DNA of 64,000 bases from Hyphomicrobiales bacterium (lineage in GTDB: Bacteria; Pseudomonadota; Alphaproteobacteria; Rhizobiales; Rhizobiaceae): positions 1-64,000 of the forward strand of contig UEHQ01000037.1 in NCBI GenBank assembly GCA_900489925.1, in the 5' to 3' direction. Positions 33,589 through 40,750 of the stretch are shown one piece after another (the first letter of the stretch is position 1; each line of letters begins with the position of its first letter). Position numbers and translations under genes: made by a program. Below the pieces are notes generated by a model. It ran no database searches. It was given only the letters and a program-made list of their open reading frames with translations, and was not told the DNA's origin.

Positions 33589-34035
33589 TTAGGAGACCCG
33601 TTTTTCCGCATCGAGTCGATCGATCGCGTCAACATTGCCGGCTGAAGACCCCAGCGGATCGAATTCCGAGGCAAGCCAGACGTCCACGATCGACTTGGCG
33701 AGTTCCGGCCCAATCACGCGCGCACCCATGGTGATGATCTGCGCGTTGTTCGACTTGGCGGCGCGTTCGGCCGAATAGGTGTCATGCGTCAGCGCCGCAC
33801 GGATACCGGGCACCTTGTTTGCGGAGATGCACACGCCAATGCCGGTCCCGCAGATCAGGATGCCGCGCTGGTGTTCCCCATCGACAATCGTCTGTGCGAG
33901 TTTCTGCGACAGGTCGGCGTAGAAGCCGGCTTGGCTGAGATCATGCACTTCAAGATCCGTCCGGCCTGCGAGGTGAGCAGCAATCACATCCAGCAGCGGC
34001 TTTCCGGCGCTGTCAGCGCCTATTGCAATCTTCAT
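33589..34035 (-). CDS. rpiB: RpiB-family D-erythrulose-4-phosphate isomerase (DerI/EryI-like)
   Basis: 148 residues, RpiB/LacAB family. The phosphate and active-site elements GTGIGVCISANKVPGIRAA (63-81) and HDTYSAERAAKSNNAQIITMGARVIG are intact. In erythritol and L-erythrulose pathways an RpiB homologue (EryI, DerI) converts D-erythrulose 4-phosphate to D-erythrose 4-phosphate, which enters the pentose phosphate pathway. It is adjacent to a TPI-like gene in the same order of function, with an AAGGAAG site 12 bases after that gene. The symbol gives the family; the tetrose role is inferred. Confidence 0.85.
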   Translation of the reverse strand: MKIAIGADSAGKPLLDVIAAHLAGRTDLEVHDLSQAGFYADLSQKLAQTIVDGEHQRGILICGTGIGVCISANKVPGIRAALTHDTYSAERAAKSNNAQIITMGARVIGPELAKSIVDVWLASEFDPLGSSAGNVDAIDRLDAEKRVS

Positions 34036-34047
34036 GAGAGCTTCCTT

Positions 34048-34830
34048 TCACAGGCTTTCGGGCACAGGGGTTTTGGCCGCGGCAGACGCCCGGCGCAGGA
34101 TTTCGAGGTATCCTTCGACAGCCCAGGCCGATCGACCGATGAACAGACCATCGATATGAGCTTCGGAGAGGAGTTCTTCGCAGTTTTGTGGGTTGACGCT
34201 TCCACCGTAGAGAACCGGCACTGACCGGCCGAGGACGCCCCTGGCCGTTTCGGCGATCTTGCCGTGCCGCTCGCAGGCGTAGGATGCGGTCGCCGGAATA
34301 CCATTGACGCCAATCGCCCAGACCGGCTCGTAGGCGAGAAGAACAGGAGAAGGATCTGGCTGGGTGGCGACACGCGCCAAGGCCGCCTCGACCTGCCGTC
34401 GCAAGACCGTGTCGGCGTGGCCGGCCTGACGCTCCTGCAAGGTTTCTCCGATGCAGATGAGTGGCGTCAGACCGTGCCGAACGGCCGATGCGACCTTCAG
34501 GCCGACGGTTTCATCGGTTTCCCCAAAATGCTCGCGGCGCTCGGAATGGCCGAGCTCCACGATATCGAGCTGGCAATCCTTGAGCATTGGCGCCGAAACC
34601 TCGCCGGTCCATGCGCCCGAATCGTCCCAATGCATGTTTTGCGCGCCGACCTTGACCGAGGTCTGGGCAAGCACGCGCTTGACCTCGCGAACAGCGGTGA
34701 ACGACGGAATGACGAACCGCTGTATGCCCGGATCGCGCTCATCGTCGGTCTCGGCGAGACGTCGGGCGAAGGCAAGCGCCTCGTCGAGCGTCTTGTTCAT
34801 CTTGAAGCTGGTGCCGATCCATAGGGCCAT
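34048..34830 (-). CDS. tpiA: Triosephosphate-isomerase-family L-erythrulose-1-phosphate isomerase (LerI/EryH-like)
   Basis: 260 residues from ATG 34830; a longer open frame runs back into the kinase gene. Catalytic residues of TPI are present: Lys10 (SFKMNKT), His in ELGHSERR (about 98) and Glu in LAYEPVWAIG (about 168), with phosphate loops GGSVNPQN and GLFIGRSAW. Housekeeping TPI is normally beside glycolytic genes. Here the neighbours point to the tetrulose role known for EryH/LerI: L-erythrulose 1-phosphate to D-erythrulose 4-phosphate. The symbol marks the family only. Confidence 0.85.
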   Translation of the reverse strand: MALWIGTSFKMNKTLDEALAFARRLAETDDERDPGIQRFVIPSFTAVREVKRVLAQTSVKVGAQNMHWDDSGAWTGEVSAPMLKDCQLDIVELGHSERREHFGETDETVGLKVASAVRHGLTPLICIGETLQERQAGHADTVLRRQVEAALARVATQPDPSPVLLAYEPVWAIGVNGIPATASYACERHGKIAETARGVLGRSVPVLYGGSVNPQNCEELLSEAHIDGLFIGRSAWAVEGYLEILRRASAAAKTPVPESL

Positions 34831-34831
34831 G

Positions 34832-36175
34832 TCAGCTGGTCCTTCCGTCGCGTATCTGGGCGAAATAACTGTCCGTCCCGATCTGACCGCCCTTGAGGGC
34901 GATCTGCAGGCCATCGGTCGGCTGGTAGCTGCCGTGGGCAAGACAAAGCGGCGAGCCTGGTGTTTGGGGAAGCGGGAGCAGGGTGGTGAGCGCATCGACC
35001 TTCAACTGTCGCAGCGCATGACTTGACGTGTCGCCGCCGGCGATGACCGCGCGCGAAAGCCCCTCCCGTTCGACCAGTTGGCGCAGGATCGTGCCCAGCG
35101 CCCGTCCGAGCTTGTGCCGGGCGCCGGCTATCTTGTCGATGTGATCACCGATATCTGCCGAAGGTCCAAGCGCCGTGTGGAGGATAACGCTTCGTCCCTC
35201 CTTCAATTTCTCGACCCCTTGCTGGACGGCCATGTCGATCGAGCGTTCGCTGTCGTCGGACACCAATGCGAGGGGATCGAGCGTGACATCGGCAAAGCCG
35301 TCGTCCCGTGCCTTCCGGATCTGACGCTCGGTCGTGGGCGACACGCTGCCGGACACCGCTGCGAGCCGGTCCACGGAACCGACCTCGGGAAACTGTGCCT
35401 CGCCCGCAATCAGGCCCTCTCTTCGCCAGGCATTGACGAGTGCGTATTGAACCCCGGAGGAGCCGGCGACGAAAGGTCCCGACTGGTGCGAAAGCCGAAC
35501 CAACTGCCGACCGGCAGCAGCCTGTGCTTGCAGCGAATCCACATCGATGAGGAGCGCGCCTGGCTGTGCATCCACGACCTTATCGACCAAAGCGTCGACG
35601 TCGCTCGATAGGATGGTGGGAAGATCGATCAGGCTGATCGGGACCGCGGTCTGTGTCGACAGATGGACCGTCAGGTCGGCTTCGCCCATCGGCGTTACCG
35701 GATGACAGCTCATGACCGGATGGCGGTCGATCCGGTAGACGCGCCCCTGATAAGCTGCAAACAAATTGCCGAAGGCCGTGTAGCGCTTCAGCTGCGGCGC
35801 GCCGACGACGACGGGCACAGTGGACTGGCGGAAGATGTCGCGACCGATCTCGATCGCTTTTCCGATGTTTCCGACATTCGGGCTGGAATCGAAGGTCGAG
35901 CAGACCTTGTAGTGGCAAATCCTGGCATCGAGTGATTTCAGCCATTCGAAAGCAGGTGTCAGGTTTGCCTGCATCCACTCCGGCGTCTCGCTCCGGCTCG
36001 TCCCGGCAATGCCGATCGCCCTAGCGCCCTTGAACCGGGCACGCATCTCCGGCGAGGGAATGTCGAGGAAGAGCACGGTCTCGATGCCGTTCGACGCCAG
36101 CGCCTCCATGACGTCGGTCGAGCCAGTGAAGTCGTCGCCATAATAGCTGAGAAGCAGATTGCCCATCGCTGTCAC
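34832..36175 (-). CDS. oiaK: Four-carbon acid sugar kinase family (DUF1537), probable 3-oxo-isoapionate kinase
   Basis: 447 residues. The N-terminal sugar-binding domain begins LLLSYYGDDFTGSTDVMEAL, the hallmark of DUF1537 kinases, and the C-terminal nucleotide-binding domain contains AVIAGGDTSSHALRQL. In apiose catabolism OiaK phosphorylates 3-oxo-isoapionate at O4, making the substrate of the RuBisCO-like decarboxylase. The GTG start at 36175 overlaps the stop of that decarboxylase gene (GTGA); ATG 36166 is an alternative. One base separates it from the TPI-like gene. Confidence 0.82.
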   Translation of the reverse strand: MTAMGNLLLSYYGDDFTGSTDVMEALASNGIETVLFLDIPSPEMRARFKGARAIGIAGTSRSETPEWMQANLTPAFEWLKSLDARICHYKVCSTFDSSPNVGNIGKAIEIGRDIFRQSTVPVVVGAPQLKRYTAFGNLFAAYQGRVYRIDRHPVMSCHPVTPMGEADLTVHLSTQTAVPISLIDLPTILSSDVDALVDKVVDAQPGALLIDVDSLQAQAAAGRQLVRLSHQSGPFVAGSSGVQYALVNAWRREGLIAGEAQFPEVGSVDRLAAVSGSVSPTTERQIRKARDDGFADVTLDPLALVSDDSERSIDMAVQQGVEKLKEGRSVILHTALGPSADIGDHIDKIAGARHKLGRALGTILRQLVEREGLSRAVIAGGDTSSHALRQLKVDALTTLLPLPQTPGSPLCLAHGSYQPTDGLQIALKGGQIGTDSYFAQIRDGRTS

Positions 36176-37428
36176 GCGCCCTTGCCGCCGCTGAACTTGG
36201 CAATCGAGGCAGCAAGTTCAGGATGCTCCCTGGCGTAGGTTTCCAATGGAATGTCCGCCACGGCGGCCTGCCAGGCCTGCTGCACGGCACGGACGCCTGC
36301 CGCCGGGCCACCGGGATGGCTGACGATGCCGCCGCCGCACAGATAGAGAAGATCGGTAGTGCGGCCCGTTCGCTGATAGGTGTCCGGCGCCTGGCCGCCC
36401 CACTGGCCCGATCCGGCGACCGGAAGAGGGCAGTCGGAGGCGTCGAAGAGCGGCGTGCTCACAGCCTTGAAGGACGAGACGAAGCTTTCGTCCGGCTCCC
36501 AGTATTTGACCCTGATGCCATTGATCTGGAACTGGTCGACGCCGAGCAACCGCCAGAACTGCTGGTAAACCTTGAAGTCCATGCCCGCGCCGGGGTCCCG
36601 TGTCAGCACGTCCCAACCGTTTCGATGGGCATGCAAAACCAGACTGGAGCGCTTGCGCAGGAAACACATGCCGCCGAAGCCGATTGAATTGATGTTGACG
36701 ACGGCGCAGTTGCCCCCCGCCTTGGCGACGATGTCATGGTTGCGCATCATCTCGTCGGGATCGGCATGCGAAATGCCAAAGGCATACATCACCTTCTTGC
36801 CGGTCTTCTGCTCATGATCGAGAATCCGCGGCATGATCGCAGCGACGCGCTCCTTGAGCGGCGAATAGGCCGGGCTCATGAGCTTCTCGTCATCCTTGAT
36901 GAAGTCGACGCCGGACTCGATCAGTTCGCCGACGAGTTCGGCGGTCTCGTGAGGACGCAGCCCGAGCGCCGGCTTCACGATTGTCCCGATGATCGGACGC
37001 CCCTCGACGCCCGTCAGCCGGCGGCTGCCGGTAATGCCGAATTGCGGCCCCGGATGCGCATGCCTGAAGGCATCAGGCAGCTTCATGTCGACGATGCGAA
37101 TGCCGGTCATGCCCTTGATGGAGAAGACGCCACCAATGGCGATGGTCATCAGTGCCGAAAGATCCGTACCGATCGCGTCCGGCGGAAAGGCAATATCGAC
37201 GTCCGCCCGATTGAGGCGGGTTCCCGGCGCCACTTCCGGCCAGGTCGGCTGGTCCGACCCCTCCAACGGGCGGATCGCCACAACCCGCGCCGCCACACGC
37301 GACTTCAGCTCCTCGGTCTCGCCTGGCACCGGCACGAAGGTGCCCGTGGATTGGTCGCTCGCAATCTTTTCGGCCATCGCCTCCACGCTGCCGGGCGTTT
37401 CGATGCGATAAGTCAGTGTGATCATCAT
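36172..37428 (-). CDS. oiaX: RuBisCO-like protein, probable 3-oxo-isoapionate-4-phosphate decarboxylase
   Basis: 418 residues from ATG 37428 (37425 is equivalent); the open frame begins at 37467. RuBisCO large-subunit fold. Metal and catalytic residues are retained: Lys in GTIVKPALGL, the carbamylated Lys with Asp and Glu in DFIKDDEKL, His in LHAHRNG, and a loop-6 Lys in GIRVKYWEP. It is too diverged for carbon fixation. RLPs beside OiaK decarboxylate 3-oxo-isoapionate 4-phosphate to L-erythrulose 1-phosphate, which the next two genes would use. It is the first gene of its operon. Confidence 0.85.
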   Translation of the reverse strand: MMITLTYRIETPGSVEAMAEKIASDQSTGTFVPVPGETEELKSRVAARVVAIRPLEGSDQPTWPEVAPGTRLNRADVDIAFPPDAIGTDLSALMTIAIGGVFSIKGMTGIRIVDMKLPDAFRHAHPGPQFGITGSRRLTGVEGRPIIGTIVKPALGLRPHETAELVGELIESGVDFIKDDEKLMSPAYSPLKERVAAIMPRILDHEQKTGKKVMYAFGISHADPDEMMRNHDIVAKAGGNCAVVNINSIGFGGMCFLRKRSSLVLHAHRNGWDVLTRDPGAGMDFKVYQQFWRLLGVDQFQINGIRVKYWEPDESFVSSFKAVSTPLFDASDCPLPVAGSGQWGGQAPDTYQRTGRTTDLLYLCGGGIVSHPGGPAAGVRAVQQAWQAAVADIPLETYAREHPELAASIAKFSGGKGA

Positions 37429-37483
37429 GGAACTGCAGTTGCTCCTCTCGCCATGTGATATTGCCATGGCGTCAACTCGTGAT

Positions 37484-37511
37484 CTGGTATAATGAGTATT
37501 CCATATGATGA
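37484..37511. promoter_or_regulatory. Candidate FadR-type regulator operator before the RuBisCO-like operon
   Basis: CTGGTATAATGAG (37484-37496), four bases, then CCATATGATGA (37501-37511), nearly the same as the site at 33548. It lies in the divergent gap between the RuBisCO-like gene and the FadR-type regulator, so it can serve both directions. Confidence 0.55.
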
Positions 37512-37583
37512 AAAGCGAAATTTTGCTTTGCCGTAATTTTCGGGCGCTTTGTCCTCGGCACGGAAAATGATAGGAGGAGATAT

Positions 37584-38315
37584 TTGAGCCAGCGAGACGC
37601 TATGACCCAACCCATCGACCAGATTGTTCGCCGCAAGTTGTCAGACGAGGTGTTCGACCGCCTCGAGCGAATGATCACCTCCGGCGAGCTTGCGCCTGGG
37701 GACGACATGCCGTCCGAGAGGGTACTGATGGAGCGCTTCGGCGTTGGCAGGCCGGCGATTCGTGAAGCCATGCAGGCACTTGCCAGCAAGGGGCTGGTCA
37801 GCATTTCCCATGGAGAGCGGGCAAAGGTGCTCAACCTGACCGCCCAGTCGATCTTCCGACAGGTCGATCTGACCGCCAAGATCATGCTGTCGCGGTCCAC
37901 TGACACCCTGGAGCATCTGAAGAGCGCCCGCATATTCTTCGAACGGGGGATGGCACGGGAGGCGGCGCAGCGCGCTACCGAGACCGACATCGAGGATTTG
38001 CGCCAAATTATCGAGCGCCAGCGCAATTCGCTGGGGGACGCCGAGAGGTTCATCAGCGCAGACATGGAGTTTCATACGCGTATTGCGCAGATCTCGGGAA
38101 ACCCGCTCTTTGTTGCGGTCAGCGAAGCAATGCTCGCCTGGCTCAGGGAATATCACACCGACATGCTGATCTGGACCGGCAAGGAAAAGTTCACCCTCGT
38201 CGAGCATGAGGAAATCCTGAACCGCCTCGCGGAACACGATGTCGATGGCTCGGAGAGTGCGATCCTCAAGCATCTTGAACGCTCAAGCGCCTTGTACGGA
38301 AAACCACACGAGTGA
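37584..38315 (+). CDS. GntR-family regulator, FadR/FCD subfamily, of the apiose locus
   Basis: 243 residues from TTG 37584, behind a strong TAGGAGGAG site; ATG 37602 would be the alternative. The winged helix-turn-helix is at about 15-78 (DDMPSERVLMERFGVGRPAIREAMQALASKGLVSI). The all-helical FCD ligand domain is at about 95-225, with metal-site-like His residues (DMEFHTRIA, EHEEIL). It is divergent from the RuBisCO-like operon, and two copies of a shared motif precede the two apiose operons, so it is likely their repressor. Confidence 0.9.
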   Translation: MSQRDAMTQPIDQIVRRKLSDEVFDRLERMITSGELAPGDDMPSERVLMERFGVGRPAIREAMQALASKGLVSISHGERAKVLNLTAQSIFRQVDLTAKIMLSRSTDTLEHLKSARIFFERGMAREAAQRATETDIEDLRQIIERQRNSLGDAERFISADMEFHTRIAQISGNPLFVAVSEAMLAWLREYHTDMLIWTGKEKFTLVEHEEILNRLAEHDVDGSESAILKHLERSSALYGKPHE

Positions 38316-38347
38316 GGGCAGGAGCAGAGAGTGCCCCTGCAAGACCA

Positions 38348-38794
38348 CTATTGATCCGCTGAAGGAGCCGTGTGGTCGGATGAAGCAACCTGTGCGAGAT
38401 CCTGGGCTTGCGCCATGGCTTTCACGAGGGCGACGATCTTCTCGCGCAACTGCACGTCGTTGATCTTCATGAAGGCGCGATTGAGTGCAAGCCCTTCCTT
38501 CGAGTGCAGGAACTCGGCCACGGGATCCACCATCGCAGGTGTGTCGAAATTGACCGAGAACTCGGATTCGCCCTGCTGAAAGAAGAAACTCGGCGATACG
38601 CCCAGTACTTCCGCGATCCGTTGCAACCGGCTTGCGCCGACGCGATTCATTCCTTTTTCGTATTTCTGAACCTGCTGGAAGGTCACGCCAATCTGTTCGG
38701 CAAGCCTTTCCTGACTAAGTCCCAGCAATTGCCGGCGTGTCCTGATACGAGAGCCTACATAGCTGTCGATTGCGTTCGGTGTCTTTGCGTTCAT
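38348..38794 (-). CDS. XRE-family regulator, PraR-like
   Basis: 148 residues. The helix-turn-helix is at about 15-75 (GSRIRTRRQLLGLSQERLAEQIGVTFQQVQKYEKGMNRVGASRLQRIAEVLGVSPSFFF). A family-typical C-terminal helix region follows, ending with QLREKIVALVKAMA. It closely resembles rhizobial PraR-type regulators, which influence quorum sensing and root attachment. It is a single gene, convergent with the FadR-type regulator. The target genes are not evident. Confidence 0.88.
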   Translation of the reverse strand: MNAKTPNAIDSYVGSRIRTRRQLLGLSQERLAEQIGVTFQQVQKYEKGMNRVGASRLQRIAEVLGVSPSFFFQQGESEFSVNFDTPAMVDPVAEFLHSKEGLALNRAFMKINDVQLREKIVALVKAMAQAQDLAQVASSDHTAPSADQ

Positions 38795-38932
38795 TCCAAG
38801 TGTCCATGTGCCGGAAGTAAGCGAAACGGTCTTCCCGGCAAACCGCCGCAGCCCACTGTGTCTTAGCAGCTTATTAAATTCAACGCTCCTTTTTCTCGTT
38901 TAAGCGCTATCTTCCCAAAAAAGCGTGATCGC

Positions 38933-39214
38933 CTAATCCATGCCGAAGCGGATCGGACGGACCACGCGATGCACGATCTTCAGCGTCCTATCCGGCAGGA
39001 TCATGTAGGTTTCCTCGACCTGCTGCCCGTATTGATCGATGAAATCATGCGGGAATGTCGAGCCCGGCGGCGACTTCGCCAGCTTCGTTTTCGGCTGACC
39101 ATGATAGATGATGCTTCCCGGTATCGGATCGAGGCCGGGCGAAGAGTAGTCAATGCCCGTCGTGCATCCGGCGAGAATCATGGCACCGATCAGCACTGCA
39201 GCTTTCATCTTCAT
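38933..39214 (-). CDS. Small lipoprotein, 93 residues
   Basis: From ATG 39214 the protein begins MKMKAAVLIGAMILAGCTTG, a short signal with lipobox LAGC (Cys17). The longer frame adds a non-signal extension and is rejected. The mature part is polar with no family I recognise, containing DPIPGSIIYHGQPKTKL and VEETYMILPDRTLKIVHRVVRPIRFG. It stands alone and is presumably membrane-anchored. Confidence 0.7.
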   Translation of the reverse strand: MKMKAAVLIGAMILAGCTTGIDYSSPGLDPIPGSIIYHGQPKTKLAKSPPGSTFPHDFIDQYGQQVEETYMILPDRTLKIVHRVVRPIRFGMD

Positions 39215-39326
39215 GGGGCGTTCCACTCTGTCCGCGTCTATAGAAATACATATATGAGAGAACGGCGGCGCAGACAGATGCAACGCCTGGCCGCGATAAA
39301 ATTTTGTCGCCGGTTCGCCCGCTCGT

Positions 39327-40499
39327 TCAGTTGTGGGCTTGGAGCAGCCCGCGCTTCGTCAGATTGATCATGAGCGCCGAGATACCGAAGGTCCAGGGTG
39401 CACATTGCGTCGATAGCCGCACGGTGTTGACCAATGCCCCGAGACCCGGCGACGAGATTTCGACAACGTCCCCGACCTTGTGGGTGAACCCCTGGTTCGG
39501 TGCATCACGATCCTGTGTCGGGGCAAAAAGCGTCCCGAGAAACAGCATGAAACCATCCGGATACTGGTGATGCGCACCGCATGTCTGCTTGACGAGATCG
39601 GTCGGGTCGCGGCTGATCTTCGACATGGAACTCTTGCCATCCAGGACGAACCCGTCCAAGCCGGTGACCTTCAGATCAAGTTCCGCATTGCGGACGTTGT
39701 CGAGCGTGTAGCCATCGGCGAACAGCCGGATGAACGGCCCGATCGAGCAGGACGCGTTGTTGTCCTTGGCCTTGCCGAGAAGCAGCGCCGAGCGGCCCTC
39801 GACATCGCGCAGGTTGACGTCGTTGCCGAGCGTCGCCCCCCTGATCTCGCCGCGACTGTTGACCGCGAGGACGATTTCTGGCTCTGGATTGTTCCAGGTC
39901 GAAATCGGATGCAGGCCGACATCGGCGCCCCAACCGACGGATGACAGTACCGGTGCCTTGGTGAAAACCTCAGCGTCGGGCCCGATCCCAACCTCGAGAT
40001 ATTGCGACCACATGCCCTCGTCGATCAGAGCCTGCTTGACCTTGCCAGCCTCCGGCGAGCCGGCCTTGATGTTGTTGAGGCTGCCGCCAATCAGCGTGCC
40101 TACCCGCTCGCGAAGGGCCGCCGCGCGATCCGGATTACCGGCTGCCTTTTCCTCGATCACGCGCTCGATCATCGACTGGGCAAATGTCACGCCGCACGCC
40201 TTGATCGCTTGCAGGTCCGCCGGCGCAAGCAGGTAGGGAAGGCCGGTGTCCGGGTTGCCGGTGCTGTTGGCCAGGATCGCGATTAGCGCTCCCAGCGACT
40301 GGCCGGCAACCGAGCGCACATAGGCGGTCGGATCGGGCATCTCCAGAAGTGCGCTGAGCGTCGGGGCCTCACGGGCCGTAATGTCGATCAGCTGACCGTC
40401 GCGGATGGTAACGACGCTTGGACCTCGAGCCGCCGGGCTCCAGGCACGACCGACAAAAAGGGCGCCGGAGGCGGCAGCATCCAGAAGGGTATCAGACAT
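39327..40499 (-). CDS. FAH-family 2-keto-3-deoxy-pentonate dehydratase (XylX-like)
   Basis: 390 residues from ATG 40499, which has ACGGA upstream; ATG 40505 is too close to it. Fumarylacetoacetate-hydrolase fold. SQYLEVGIGPDAEVFTKAPVLSSVGWG, NNPEPEIVL, GATLGNDVNLRDVEGRSALLLGKAKDNNASCSIGPF and HHQYPDGFMLFLGTLFAP resemble the Caulobacter enzyme XylX. That enzyme converts 2-keto-3-deoxy-D-xylonate to 2-oxoglutarate semialdehyde in the Weimberg pathway. The pentonate dehydratase that makes its substrate is the next gene upstream. Confidence 0.85.
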   Translation of the reverse strand: MSDTLLDAAASGALFVGRAWSPAARGPSVVTIRDGQLIDITAREAPTLSALLEMPDPTAYVRSVAGQSLGALIAILANSTGNPDTGLPYLLAPADLQAIKACGVTFAQSMIERVIEEKAAGNPDRAAALRERVGTLIGGSLNNIKAGSPEAGKVKQALIDEGMWSQYLEVGIGPDAEVFTKAPVLSSVGWGADVGLHPISTWNNPEPEIVLAVNSRGEIRGATLGNDVNLRDVEGRSALLLGKAKDNNASCSIGPFIRLFADGYTLDNVRNAELDLKVTGLDGFVLDGKSSMSKISRDPTDLVKQTCGAHHQYPDGFMLFLGTLFAPTQDRDAPNQGFTHKVGDVVEISSPGLGALVNTVRLSTQCAPWTFGISALMINLTKRGLLQAHN

Positions 40500-40701
40500 C
40501 GGCATATTCCGTCACGCGAGCGATGGACGCGCTCTCAAATGAAAGGGATTGCGCCGCCCTCCAACCCAGCGGCGGCCGAAATCGATCACATTCGCTGCCC
40601 AACGGCAAGGTCGGAACTCCAAAAAGCGGTCACCTCTGACGATCGGACGGAACAGCCTCGATGCCCTCCCAAATCGGGGCCACGAAAAGAATGAGGGCAG
40701 C

Positions 40702-40732
40702 GTGCGCGCCAGCACTATTTGCCGGCGCGCAC
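40702..40732. repeat. Perfect nine-base hairpin downstream of the pentonate dehydratase
   Basis: GTGCGCGCC (40702-40710) and GGCGCGCAC (40724-40732) are exact reverse complements around a 13-base loop, 19 bases after the dehydratase stop. There is no U tract on either strand. It could be a factor-assisted terminator or an RNA-stability element between the two pathway genes. Confidence 0.5.
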
Positions 40733-40750
40733 TGCACGTGTGGTTTCTTC

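Noticed and set aside
34048..34830. Housekeeping glycolytic triosephosphate isomerase
   Set aside because: Catalytic residues fit TPI, but the position between OiaK and an RpiB homologue matches the tetrulose-phosphate isomerase of erythritol and apiose pathways.
40702..40732. Intrinsic transcription terminator
   Set aside because: The hairpin is perfect but no T tract follows on either strand, so it is listed only as a hairpin repeat.
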